From: Pseudogymnoascus destructans
Taxonomy: Eukaryota > Ascomycota > Leotiomycetes > Thelebolales > Thelebolaceae
Length of the DNA: 25,300 bases
Direction: 5' to 3'
Assembly: GCF_001641265.1 (NCBI RefSeq)
Contig: NW_020167574.1
Location: 1-25,300 of the forward strand
Shown here: positions 1 to 9,770 of the stretch, in pieces
Position numbering within the stretch: the stretch's first letter is position 1
Layout of the letters: the number at the start of each line of letters is the position of its first letter
Notes under the pieces: generated by a model
The model's database searches: none
Seen by the model: only the letters and a program-made list of their open reading frames with translations
Told to the model about the DNA's origin: nothing
Position numbers and translations under genes: made by a program

Positions 1-622
1 GTGGTGGAAAGCATTTGCACTGATTTCGCAGATATGCATGGGCGTAAACCTATGTACTAGGGTTTTCTGCGGTGGGGGAGAAACCTGGTTTCGTAGTGGT
101 TCAATGGCGTATCAGTGATCTCTTCGTAGTCGGAAATTATCACTTTCATTTCCATCGAGCATCTGCCTGCGCGGCGTCTGTCTTCGCTGTGGATTGCGGA
201 ATCCGGCGATTCGCATCCGACTGGTATGTAAGATGTCTAATGGACGTTTCGCGTGAGTGGTAGGCAAGGTGATCTCCTTGCTCCAGCTAGGAGTCGGCGG
301 GTGCTCCGAGGTCCAGGAGTACAAAGGGGCAGTTATATATTCAGCGTCCTTCGACTGTTAAGTGTAACCGAATATACTCCGATACGTGGCCTTGGATTTT
401 GCGCTGAAATCCACATATGGGTACAGAGTAGGGTAGTTTCCGTATGGGGCTCTGAAGCGCTTTCGACAGTCGTATTGCAAAAGGCTTGTTAATGACGAGG
501 TAGCCATTTGCTCCTGTGTCTGCTAGGGACTTCGTTTGCACCCCGAGTCCATTCATACTCAGGGTCATGTCGACTAAGAACTGGGTACCTCCCAGGAGTT
601 CTCGTAAGTCTAGTCCTTGCAT
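1..622 (-). pseudogene. Ty3/Gypsy retropepsin region (start of pol), partial and decayed
   Basis: This is the protease part of the minus-strand retroelement whose gag lies at 668-1975. The aspartic protease active-site motif is visible as LADTGANGYLVIN, with the catalytic D at about 518-520. The frame starting at 622 stays open to about 341, then breaks. A further coding-like stretch in another frame continues to about 112, so at least one frameshift separates the protease from the rest of pol. RT, RNase H and integrase would lie to the left of base 1 and are not in the window. Within the family this enzyme would cleave the Gag-Pol polyprotein in the particle. Here it is very unlikely to be made. 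Confidence 0.8.
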
Positions 623-667
623 TTCACATTTGCGTAGACCTAGGAAGGAGCTTTCTCCTAGGCCTCG

Positions 668-1975
668 TCATTTTCCTCGAGGGATGCATCCGATTGAAGT
701 TCCACGGCTTCTTCCCATTGTTCTTCTACCTCGGGTCATTACGGTCCATTTCCTTGATAGTAGCATTAAGGGGGCATTTGTCCTGGAAATGGCTGGGCTT
801 GCCACACTTGAAACAGTTTCCTGAGGCGCAGGGACTGCGGTTCTCACACGTTCCGGTATGGCTAGCTTGGGGAGGAACGTGGTTTGGGTGAACAGAGTGG
901 GTGTGGTTCGAGTCGGCTTCGACGCTGATGCCTTTGCCGTATCTGTGGTACGTGTGGACGTCCTTGCGAGGGCGGGTAGCAGATTTAATTCGTTGTTCCG
1001 GCACCATTCCTGATCGAAGGCGGTAAGTTCTTGTACCATGGTCTGGTAGTCTCCATTCCATTGGTTTTTGATGATCGCGACGCGGCTGCGGAATTGGGGA
1101 GTCAACTTGTTCCACATGTACCAAAACCATTCCGACTCGGAGACTTGTCCTGTGATAGCTGCACTTTGGAAACGAGCCTTGAACTCTGGGAAGGTTTCGC
1201 TAGCATGCCCCTTCTCTCCATTTGCAGGTTGTCGAAGAGGTTCCTGCCTGTTCCGTCTCGTTGCCTGTGAGGTAGTATGAACCTAGTAGATCCATCATCT
1301 CCTCAGCACTGCGGAACCCATGCGTAGTGGACAGGTATTGGGGCTCTAGGTAGGTCTTCGCCAGGCCGGTCGTAGTTCCCATATCAACGCTCTTCTCGAG
1401 ACGTCGGTAAGGTAGTGGTCCTCATTGACTACGAGTCGGTCCCGAATCGAAGCGCTCCATTGTAGGAAGGTATGTTCTACCCCATCGCTGAGAGGAAGGA
1501 TTTTCTCAGAGATGGTTGATTTCTTATAGCGATTCGGAGGGTCCTCGGTGTGCATTCGTGATGACCCTGGAATCGATGGAGAACGAGTGTTCTGAAGAGG
1601 CCACAATTGAACTGTCTCGGGGGTGTTTCGTGTGCGAGGCGTTCATTGCTCCGTAGCTTCGACTGTGGGTATGGTGGCGTCCACCGGCACTGTGGACGGG
1701 ATTCTAGTCTGGGCTGCCGTAAGGATGACTAGTAGATCCTTGACCTCCTGTATCTGTGCTTCGAGGTGGGCCATTCGACTCGGGATGTCTTCGGATGGCA
1801 CAGCGGTCGTAGCTGCAGTGGTGGTTTGTCTGGTAGTCATTCTGGGCAGTTGACCGTCATTGTCTTGGGTATGTTTGATGTCGGCTTTTTCGACATATTG
1901 CCTCAGGTGTGTATCGGTACCGATACGAAAGAGCTTGACTTCCGGTAGCTCGTAGCTATTAACGCTCTTGTCCAC
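668..1975 (-). pseudogene. Ty3/Gypsy gag (capsid and nucleocapsid), decayed
   Basis: Gag of the minus-strand retroelement. It probably starts at the ATG at 1975, about 60 nt downstream of the primer-binding site. Order of parts: an N-terminal segment with a coiled-coil-like helix (1643-1975); capsid-like sequence around FLQWSASIRDRL (1346-1606) and EEMMDLLGSYYL (1200-1382); the typical capsid stretch FPEFKARFQSAAITGQ continuing into WNKLTPQFRSRV (about 1080-1195); and a CCHC zinc knuckle CFKCGKPSHFQDKC at 774-815. The conserved blocks fall in different frames, so there are at least four frameshifts. It would package element RNA if intact. Identification rests on the block order and zinc knuckle beside a retropepsin. 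Confidence 0.85.
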
Positions 1976-2013
1976 AATTTCCTCTGTGCTAGGAGGGGGT
2001 TCTTAAGGATCTC

Positions 2014-2031
2014 ATATCCTATTTGGCGCCA
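2014..2031 (-). promoter_or_regulatory. Primer-binding site of the minus-strand Gypsy element
   Basis: Three bases inside the LTR end (reading ...GCCGACA on the minus strand) lies TGGCGCCAAATAGG. It begins with the TGG that pairs with a tRNA 3' CCA. The position between the LTR and gag fits a reverse-transcription primer-binding site. The tRNA species was not identified. Confidence 0.6.
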
Positions 2032-2034
2032 ACG

Positions 2035-2344
2035 TGTCGGCGACTTTACCAGCTTGTTCTGAAGAATCAAACCCTGATCCACTGGCTGTCCATAAGATCT
2101 CTGGAATCACGGCTATTTGAAGTCGTCAGGTCTCTCCTCCGAAACGTCACCGAGTCGCAGTCGATGATGTTGTCACGGTTCACCAAGGCATAGGGCGCCA
2201 GTTGGGTATTATGAATTAAACTCAATCTAGAGAAGAAAGGAAAGAGAAGAGGAGCACTCGAGCAGTGGCTCAATCTATATACAGCTATTGTTGTTGTGGA
2301 GTGAATTCTCTTTAGCGAGACTAGTTCTGAGAATTCACTCCACA
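2035..2344 (-). repeat. 5' LTR of the minus-strand Gypsy element
   Basis: The inner edge is clear: on the minus strand the sequence ends GTCGCCGACA directly before the primer-binding site. A candidate outer edge is TGTGGAGTGAATTC at 2344, giving a 310-bp LTR with TGT...ACA ends. A TATATA box lies at 2276-2281 (minus strand), with a pyrimidine-rich stretch downstream, as expected for the promoter. The outer boundary is an inference because the second LTR is outside the window. The LTR could extend further to the right. Confidence 0.6.
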
Positions 2345-2346
2345 AC
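2293..2346. repeat. 18-bp perfect inverted repeat in the LTR U3 end
   Basis: Arms 2293-2310 and 2329-2346 are exact reverse complements (GTTGTGGAGTGAATTCTC), separated by an 18-nt loop. It lies just upstream of the LTR TATA box, at the candidate outer end of the LTR. Confidence 0.85.
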
Positions 2347-2763
2347 TGAAAACTTCGCTCCAACCCCGGAAAGCTCCCCACACCCCTGAACCCCCACTCG
2401 AGCTGCAAGCGCACTTGATATCGTAACAGATGTAACAGTAGTTCTCCTGAGTCGTTCCGGTGTGGGATATTATTTAAGTACGGCCGTCCCCGGCAGGCAT
2501 GATCTTTTTTGTATAATGTAAGGACACAGGGCACCCAGCTCACAGTAATAGCATATGAGAGTGCGAGTCGGAAGCTAAACGGATGCTATCCTATAGGTCT
2601 ACTACGAAGGATACAAACAAGATGATGAGGAACCCCGTTGGGTCAATCCCCTTAAGTACCTGAAACGGGTCCGACTCGGCTAACCTGCCCTAACTCTCCC
2701 CATGTGACCGTAACCTGCCCGACTCCGATGCTTTCCATCACTGAGGGCTTTGGCATCCTTACA
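2345..2763. other. Intergenic between two LTRs; one short coding-like stretch
   Basis: No gene can be called. A second TATA-like AT stretch is seen at about 2470. At about 2600-2680 the plus strand reads a short peptide containing QDDEEPRWVNPLKYLKR and then a stop. It is preceded by GCTAAAC and TATAG, which could be a branch site and 3' splice site, so it may be the last exon of a destroyed gene. I do not recognise the peptide. Confidence 0.3.
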
Positions 2764-3168
2764 ACTACAGTTACCAAGCCTGGTTAGTCATGGAAAGTCT
2801 TGGAAAATGAGAGAACTACACTCCTTTAGCATAAATAGGATTGCCCTTTCCTTAAGAAAGGACAAGCAGACAATACAGTAAATCGACTAGCACATACTTC
2901 TACGTCTTTTCCAAGCTTCCAAGCATTGATCTTGTTATTCTCTGTTTTTGAAAAGTCAGTGAGGTGCTAACCTCTGACTTATCCCTGAGTTCTCAGACTC
3001 AACAACTTGTCTAAACCACTCCACTATATCATACACCTGATTGCTGCATTGTGGAATAGTCTAAGCTATGACCCTTTGGCTCTTTTTCCTAAGACAGTGT
3101 GTTGTCTTAGTAAAATCATCCCTTCCTTGGGTGGCTAGATTCTCACATCTGGTGCACCCACCATTACA
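2764..3168 (+). repeat. LTR fragment plus primer-binding site, copy 1
   Basis: This 405-bp stretch is closely similar, by eye over 90 percent, to 19468-19880, the LTR and primer-binding region of the Gypsy element at the right end. A TATA-like CATAAATAGG is at about 2829-2838, followed by a stem CCTTTCCTTAAGAAAGG. The likely LTR end is TTCTCACA at 3147, and the next bases TGGTGCACCCACC are a candidate primer-binding site. The similarity runs past the LTR end to 3168, so this is the 5' end of a truncated element, not a solo LTR. Its 5' edge is not defined. Confidence 0.8.
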
Positions 3169-3830
3169 CAACAGATGCGCTATGACAGCTAAGGGCATCT
3201 TGAAAGCTTAACTAACACTTAAGCTCTAGAAGCTTTGTAGTTCTCCCACTATGATATGTGCCAGCTTACCCCTCTCCTCCACCTATAATGTCTCTTGGTC
3301 AAGAGGCGTTCAGCTAATCCCTAAGTTAGCCTTGTATATCCTTTGTGCACAGCTTGCCTTTCCTAGGAGATGGTTGACTCTTAAGAGGCTCTTTGGTCGG
3401 TTAAGATCTTAGTTGGAGTATTGTCTTTATGGATACAATACTCTTCCTTTATAAGACATTTTCTAGAATACTCAAGTGGCATCTGCAGCTTACGTACAAG
3501 TGTATAGAAGCCTTCTTAACAGCTTTTAAAGAGATAGGGAGAGTAGGGGGGATCTAGGGCTTCGTTAATGGAACCTTTCACCCCTATTAACGACTAACAG
3601 GACAAGAGGAACAGCGTCTTGTCTTTTCTGGCCATAAGCGCCTTTATGGTATTAACTATCAAGTGATAGTTATGCTAGACGGTATTATGTCGTTAGTAAC
3701 AGGACCTTGGCCTAGTCTAGTTAATGACTAGACAAGCCTTAGATAGCAGTAGCCGCAGCCATCTGACCTAGAAAGCACGCTGCTAGTAGCCCCTATTCCC
3801 CTCGCCTTCTCTGATTTCCCATCCGAATTC
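3169..3830. other. Gene-free stretch, probably decayed transposon DNA
   Basis: No reading frame worth calling on either strand. Several small inverted repeats are present, for example 3715-3733 (GTCTAGT, 5-nt loop, ACTAGAC) and AACTATC/GATAGTT near 3655. They may belong to the interior of the element whose LTR precedes it, but no conserved motif proves this. Confidence 0.35.
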
Positions 3831-3914
3831 TAGCCCACTGGTTCCTAGCCCGCTGGTCCCTAGCCCACTGGTCCCTAGCCCACTGGTCCCTAGCCCACCG
3901 TCCCTAGCCCAATT
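3831..3914. repeat. 15-bp minisatellite (TAGCCCACTGGTCCC)n
   Basis: About five tandem units of TAGCCCACTGGTCCC with small differences, the fifth being 14 bp, followed by a partial unit. On the minus strand the repeat would read GLGTS, but nothing suggests that it is translated. Confidence 0.85.
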
Positions 3915-5163
3915 CCCCCCCCCCATCAACAAATCTAGACCAGGTAGGTAGGAAACGGCCACATCCTCCATAAGGGGGGGTTCCCATCCTTTGGATCCTG
4001 TGTGGCTATGTGGCCTGTCTGCCCCGGCAGTCACAACGCCACACGGCTTGGGTTGGGCCAACTATCACATCCGGATTGGATATACGTCCGACCGTTCTGT
4101 GGCTGCGCAGGGAAACTTTCTCACAGCGAAGGAGCGGGCAGTTCAGTCAGTCTCGGCGCATTGGGGTGTGCCGGTCCCCGTGTCGCCGGCCGCCAATCCC
4201 CGTGGTGCGGGGTGCGGACCCGACAGTTTGGGCGGGCCGCTTATTTGATGGGGGAAGGTTACACTAATGCAGGGATGGAGTTCGACCACCGGTGTATGAA
4301 GTATACAGATCATGGTATGGATTGTTTGTATCTCATTGGGGTTTCTCGTACATATACATCTAGTAGAGCTATAGTCTACCCACGCTGTTGGACTTCGAGT
4401 TTAGGGGCCGTTGCATTCCCACTTTGAGGGGCACTTTGGGGGCTATATGTTGATGAGACCAATACATCATCACGGCATGCCGCCAACTCGGACATTCCAC
4501 ATATTCCAAGCCTCCATGACTATGCACAGTGTGGTTGGTGCAGAACACACACCCTCCCCACTGCGCGGCCGACCACGACGGCGCGGCCGAGTCTACGCCG
4601 AATCCGCCAATCTCCGTTTCTCGATCAGTTGCCTGTGGTATGTATCTAGGCTGCAGAAGGAGGATACGACAGTGCAGTGACTTTGTACGCCGATGGTCGA
4701 ACCGTGGTTCTGGGACCAAGGAGGGTGGGGTGAGAGAGCCTGTCGTTGCGTAAGGGGTATTGATTGATACATGACAGAAGTGCGGTGCAGTGGCTGCCAC
4801 TTGCCTCCAGTTTCGTTGCGGGACACCGAAATGAGCACCTCGTCTCCCCGGAGTGTCACTTGAGAATCTTCCATGATCCCGGAAAGGCCATCTCTATCCA
4901 CCGTTTTCAACGCCCTGCTTGTGCCATATTCGGGCCTCTGCCGGCGCTATATCCAGATTCGCGGAGTTGTGGGAAGTTGGGAGGAATGTCGAGTACATTA
5001 ATTTCAATGCGTTGTCCAGACGAGCTGTGACATTGGGTCCGAAGAATAGGCCGCGGGGGTTAGAGTATGTGAAAACAATCCCTCAAAGAATGGTCACTTG
5101 ATGCGGCCAACGAAGATGCCGTGTATTTGGACCCCTTGGACGATCGATCGACGGTTGTCCAAG
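3915..5163. other. Gene-poor stretch, no supportable gene
   Basis: Several moderate open frames overlap on both strands with no recognisable domain. The most coding-like piece is at about 4940-5101 (+), reading SRFAELWEVGRNVEYINF and then LGPKNRPRGLEYVKTIPQ, but it is short and has no clear start or splice sites. A duplicated GCGCGGCCGA motif occurs near 4562-4590. I see no RNA gene. Confidence 0.3.
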
Positions 5164-5249
5164 AATCAAGAATCAAGCATCAAGAATCAAGCATCAAGCA
5201 TCAAGCATCAAGCATCAAGCATCAAGCATCAAGCATCAAGCATCAAGCA
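5164..5249. repeat. Heptanucleotide microsatellite (ATCAAGC)n
   Basis: About twelve head-to-tail units of ATCAAGC, with ATCAAGA variants at the left end and decay to CACCAAG at the right end. Confidence 0.95.
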
Positions 5250-6824
5250 CCAAGGCACCAAGTAATCTTCTACATTGAGTAATTCTCCTACTATCTTTAG
5301 AGAAAACTACATCACTCGTACGCTACCAATATCACGACCATGTCAGATCCCTCTCCCCAGCCAGGCCAGTGGATTGTGGATTTGTCACTCAAGCCTATGT
5401 CACACGGCTAAACGCACAGCCGTCCCTATCCCTCTCTGTACTGTACATCTACTTCGACCGCAAGGGAGCAAGGGATCCCCAATAAGCAAAAAGACGGCAT
5501 ACCCTCCTAATTCAAATCTTCCCCTTTGGCGCTTCTCTGGGTAAGACCGTCGCGCCGCCGCACCGCCGCACCGCCGCACCGCCGCATCGCTGCACCGCTG
5601 CACCCGCTCCCCTAACCCAAGTGCTGCAGAACGTCCCCCACCAGTCCATACAGACACCCCTCCACACACCGCCATCATACAGCAACAACAACAGACAGCA
5701 GCAGCCACCGGCATACCTCCAGCGTTGTGCAACCTCACATCTAAGATTTCCCCGAGCCTCTCGACCCCCCCACGCCAGTCGTTAGGCAAATAACCAGTCA
5801 GACAGGCAGCGCTGCAAGATCCCCTCCCCCATTCGGGGCACACCAGATCCGCCCCCGCGCGCGCTCTTGCACTAACACGTTCGCCCGTGTGACCTGACGC
5901 CCACGAACAAGGCGTCGCAGAGCACGCGTTTCCTACTCATGCTGTCGCCTGCCGCAGCGCAACGTGTGTGCGACGCAGAGACGCAGGAGATAAAAGCCCA
6001 GTTGGTGGTAGGCGCTGCGGGTAATCCGTGCTGTTCCGTTCTGGCGTCTCTTATCGGGTGGCCCACTCAGTTGCGGCAATGCGGCGATCGGTACTAGGTC
6101 TTTCTTTCATGGGGGGTGGGGACGGCGTGGTGTGTCTAAGCGCTTGGTGACGGATCACCCCCGGAGACTGATATCCGCAAAGACCCTTGAGAGATCATCT
6201 CCATCGCAGTCCTGACAGGGGAGGTTGGCGCCACCTATTTTCAGCCCCACTTGCTTCGATCTAATAGCGCCGTGTCCACTAGGCGGCTTGATTAGAGCGG
6301 TACCTTGGTTTACTTTGGTTTACTTTGGTCAAGGTTGAGTGCAAAGTGTGACAGAAATGAGAGATGGCACTTATGTCGTCGGCGCGCTTCACCCTTCATT
6401 CCCGTTTCTACTCCAGACCCACTATGCCGCGTTCATACTTCTTCTTGGCAGCCTAACGCATATCCACAATGTATCGTCTGGAGTATCTTCCATCTTCCCT
6501 GTACCGTGTCAAGGCAAGACGTGACATTCGGCCATCAATCGAGACTTTGATTTCACTGCTGCTGTTCAGCAATGTACCTTGCTGAGCCAGCTGTCGAGCC
6601 AACAGACCCATCGCGCATGTGCCACAAGTTCCAAATTCCTGTCATCGACTGCCCTTTGCATAAATATCCCGTGCAGTTCTTCCCGTGACAATGCCCCTGT
6701 GATTCGAACTCTTTATATATTGTCCCCACTTGCTTGCCTGGCCATGAGAATGAATTATCGTTGCCAATTATCACTTCACGTTAAGACTACTCTCAGCCAG
6801 CCCACTTCATCATCAACATTCGTC
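5250..6824. other. Intergenic, no supportable gene; possible 5' region of the next gene
   Basis: Proline/serine-rich open frames here come from biased composition. A short tandem GGTTTACTTT repeat is at 6306-6330. The region just before 6825 may hold the promoter and leader of the Myb-like gene, but I see no distinct core promoter. Confidence 0.35.
5556..5603. repeat. 8-bp microsatellite (CGCCGCAC)n
   Basis: Six tandem 8-bp units. The first four are CGCCGCAC or CGCCGCAT and the last two are CGCTGCAC. Confidence 0.9.
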
Positions 6825-7850
6825 ATGATGTATTTCAACTCGCTGCCTCTCAATGGCCAGGAAAAAAGCCCGCGGTTTTCAATAAATCTTCTACTGAATC
6901 CAACCGAAGACGCCGCATCTCACTCTCCTCAGACTGATCCATGTGCTACGTCCCTACCATGTAGCAGGAGAGCGGCAGAAGGGTGTTTCAACTCCACCGT
7001 CGGAGTTCCCGGTGGCAACGCACCTCTCCTACCAATACGGATATCAACAACAACTACAACGCTTCCTCGCCCTCCTCAGAGAACTTCAGAAGTGGTACTA
7101 CCACCACTGGGTTCTCTGGACCTGTTGACGAGCCCGGCCCCAATCCTCAGTCCACTTCTTCTTATTATCAAGACTATCAAGACTACCACCAGTTCCATCA
7201 GCATGGGAATAAATACAAGCATCACAGCAGCCCAAGCGGCTATAGCAGCTCCAGCATCTGTAGCAGCATGTCACAGAGCTCACGCTCAAGTTCTCCAACA
7301 ACACCTTCACATTCAAATGTTCCTTACAGCCTTGAGCAAGTACATTTCATTCAGTACTACCGAGAGGACAAGAAAGTGCAATGGCAAGCCATCGTCCAGC
7401 CCTTCAAGAGACAGTTCCCCCGAGTTGTCTTCCATCAGAGCAGCAGCAGCAGCAACAGCCCAAAGCGCGGAAAGGGAGCCCTGGAATGCCGCTACTACCG
7501 GGCGCAAATGTTCCCCAAAATCGATGACGAGGGTAATTTCGTTCGCGACCATAATGACGAATATGAGATGGTGAACATCAAGGTGCGGGAGAGGATAAAC
7601 CATCCCTACAAAGCCATTCTTGATGATTATATCAAGCTGGTAACCAGGTGTCCCGAGGAGTACTGAAGTACTCATGGACGGACGAGAAGGACAAAGCAGA
7701 GGCCAGGGATATCAGTAAGTCATTCTATGCCCGAAGCCTGTGTTGTTTACATACTAACCTATCACAGTTGCCAATCGCGCAAGACAGGGCAGAGGGAACT
7801 TCCAGGAGCTATTATTCGAGTCCGAACAACAACCTTCTGAAGCAATTTAG
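6825..7850 (+). pseudogene. Myb/SANT-like fungal nuclear protein, frameshifted
   Basis: A likely start is ATG 6825 or 6828 (MMYFNSLPLN...). Coding-like sequence then passes through three frames: frame of 6825 to about 6945, next frame (STPPSEFP, SYQYGYQQQ) to about 7050, then the frame running to a TGA at 7664. The N-terminal half is rich in S, T, Q and Y. A compact domain follows at about 7320-7700: SLEQVHFIQYYREDKKVQWQ, a Q/S tract from a CAG repeat near 7440, and ECRYYRAQMFPKIDDEGN. It resembles Myb/SANT-like helical domains of fungal regulators. After the TGA the next frame continues LKYSWTDEKDKAEARDI into an intron at 7715-7767 (GTAAGT, TACTAAC, CAG) and an exon ending at TAG 7848-7850. 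The intact splice signals show a real gene. Either it has decayed or the sequence has indel errors. The domain name is tentative. Confidence 0.6.
7715..7767 (+). other. Spliceosomal intron in the Myb-like gene
   Basis: A 53-nt intron with 5' site GTAAGT, a perfect branch sequence TACTAAC at 7752-7758 and 3' end CACAG. Splicing joins ATC A to TT GCC AAT and opens a 27-codon tail ending at TAG 7848-7850. Confidence 0.75.
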
Positions 7851-8255
7851 CAAGGAAGCTTCCTGCTTGAGCAGCAACGACGCCTGCACAAGCGTTCCCA
7901 ACTGTTGGCAAGACTCTTAATATGACGCCAGACACGATTTATGACCCCAAATACCCAAATCAGGAAGACTCCGACAACTAAGATTCCCACTTCGTCCGTC
8001 GAGATGCCGTCTGTATATGAACCAATTGGCGTCTCGTCGTCTTTTTGCTGGTTGTTTTTCCTTGTAATACCCACCAAAAATGTATCATTTGGAGTTTTCG
8101 GGAACGAAAAAGGCGCGTTGGCTATCTATCACTATGCTATCGATTTTGTCCAGCACCGGCGCGTTTTAGGTCAGGCTTATATAGTGTGCAAAGCCCCACC
8201 CGGAAATTAATTCAAGATCTAAATCTAGACAAACTCGAGTGTGGTCTTAAGCACA
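7851..8255. other. Convergent intergenic region
   Basis: Lies between the 3' ends of the Myb-like gene (+) and the Iwr1 gene (-). It should hold both 3' UTRs. No further coding sequence or strong hairpin was seen. Confidence 0.5.
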
Positions 8256-8511
8256 TCATTTATACAGTGATCTGTACGATTCCCTTTCCTCGTCGTTCCT
8301 GTCACTCTTGCCAGAGTAGGCCTGCATCCACGGGCGGCGGGACCATGGCTCTTTCTTGGCTTCACGCTCATCATCGCTAAACGTAGCATCATCCTCGTCG
8401 TATTCTTCATTATCCGAGGTGTTTCTATTTCGATACTGGTACGGATTAATGCCGTACTCATCATCAGACTGTACTCCTCATCCGGATAATCCGTTGAAGG
8501 GTGATTCTCCG

Positions 8512-8582
8512 CTATTGATCATTAGCTCAATCCTTGCATACCTGTGTCAGGTGAGGTGGAGTGCGGGGGGTCCTAAGCTAAC
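8512..8582 (-). other. Intron 2 of the Iwr1 gene
   Basis: A 71-nt intron with GT...AATAG ends and a branch-like GCTAATG near its 3' end. Splicing restores the conserved acidic junction DEN-AEN of the family. The 5' site GTTAGC is weak. Confidence 0.65.
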
Positions 8583-9713
8583 CATTTTCGTCTTCTTCCT
8601 CGTCGTACGTATCACTATCCCTGTCCGAGTCGCCGTTGTAAAACTGATCAATGTCCGGCTGGGAATCCAAAACCAGCAAGCCAATGCTCGTCTCATTTGA
8701 TTCGAGGAGAGCCTGTTCCACTGGCATGCGTATGTACGTCTCGATGATATAATTTGAGTCATCGTCGTCCACATCCATAGCTTGCATGTCGCTGTCCGCT
8801 TCAGTTCCCTGAGCAGTCACAGCGTCGGGATGGCGCTCGTGGTAGCGCAAACCTGCACCTGCCCTCGGCTTGAATCTACTTGCAGGACTTTTGGGGCCTC
8901 GGGTTCTGGCTTTAGCGGTACCGTAACTTGAGGCTCATTGCTGTCGGCAAGGTTCTTTCTGATTTCTCTAAGCGTGTAGGCTTGCATTTCCATATTAAGT
9001 CTCTCCGTACTAGCATCCCACGGTATTATATCCCCAGATGGCAGCCTTGCACCTCGGAGAGGAGCGGGTGAGTTTCTACGGGGCTTGACAGCATTGACAG
9101 GCGTAAGGCGCAGAAGGGAGACACTCGGTTTTTTACCGATCTCTTTTGACAGGCTCCTGGCTCGTCATGCGGTTTTGCGGTTCCGTCCTAGATACATCCA
9201 AAGGGGCGGGGGGTTTCGTTTCCGTAGGCGGTCCGGTCTCCGCTGCAGGAATAACCTTGCGTTCGCGAAACACCGCGATATTTGTCTTGCCAGGTGTTCT
9301 CCTTGCATTTGCACGCTCAACATTATTATTTCCCGCCCCATGCACCAGTTTTCGAGACAGGTGGAAGCGACGGGGTTCCGCAATTACTCGAGGTAATCGT
9401 GCTACGTCCGGAGCCCCTCTATTATTCGCGGGTGGCACAGCTCCAACTTCATCCTGTCTCATTGTAACGTGCCGCGTCTCCGGAGGGACAGCAGGCTGGG
9501 TGTTGCTCAGGTTTCGGCCCGGCTGGTCTCTAAATTCATCCCCTGGTTGGCTGGTTTTAACCTGTGGTGCTCTCGGGCCATTTTCTAGAGCAGATGTATA
9601 TCCCGCAGAGTCCGCGACGGTGAATGCATTTGGTCGCGAGCCCTGGACGATTCGTTGTCGCTTGAATATAAACTGGCCAGCATTTCGACCCCTGGCAAGT
9701 TCATCGTGCACAC

Positions 9714-9770
9714 CTATATATACAAGTGTCAGCAGAAACCTTCAACTGGGTTCTGTTTGTACGAGCTTAC
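9714..9770 (-). other. Intron 1 of the Iwr1 gene
   Basis: A 57-nt intron with GTAAGC at the donor, a branch-like GCTGACA and TATATAG at the acceptor. It joins EIL-R to VHDELA. Confidence 0.75.

Noticed and set aside
2067..2543. 158-aa minus-strand open frame
   Set aside because: It lies across the LTR, its TATA box and the palindrome, so it is not a gene.
3700..3780. tRNA-like hairpins after the LTR copy
   Set aside because: There are stems but no T-loop GGTTCRA box or full cloverleaf.
4002..4800. Overlapping open frames of 85-143 aa on both strands
   Set aside because: No domain, no splice signals, and mutual overlap in all phases; consistent with moderate GC content only.
6579..7574. 331-aa open frame on the plus strand
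   Set aside because: Only its part near 6825-6945 looks coding. The rest is a shadow frame of the Myb-like gene with S/T-rich composition.
7648..7666. Programmed ribosomal frameshifting at GAGGAGTAC
   Set aside because: The sequence is not a canonical slippery heptamer, and the many other indels nearby make errors or decay a simpler explanation.
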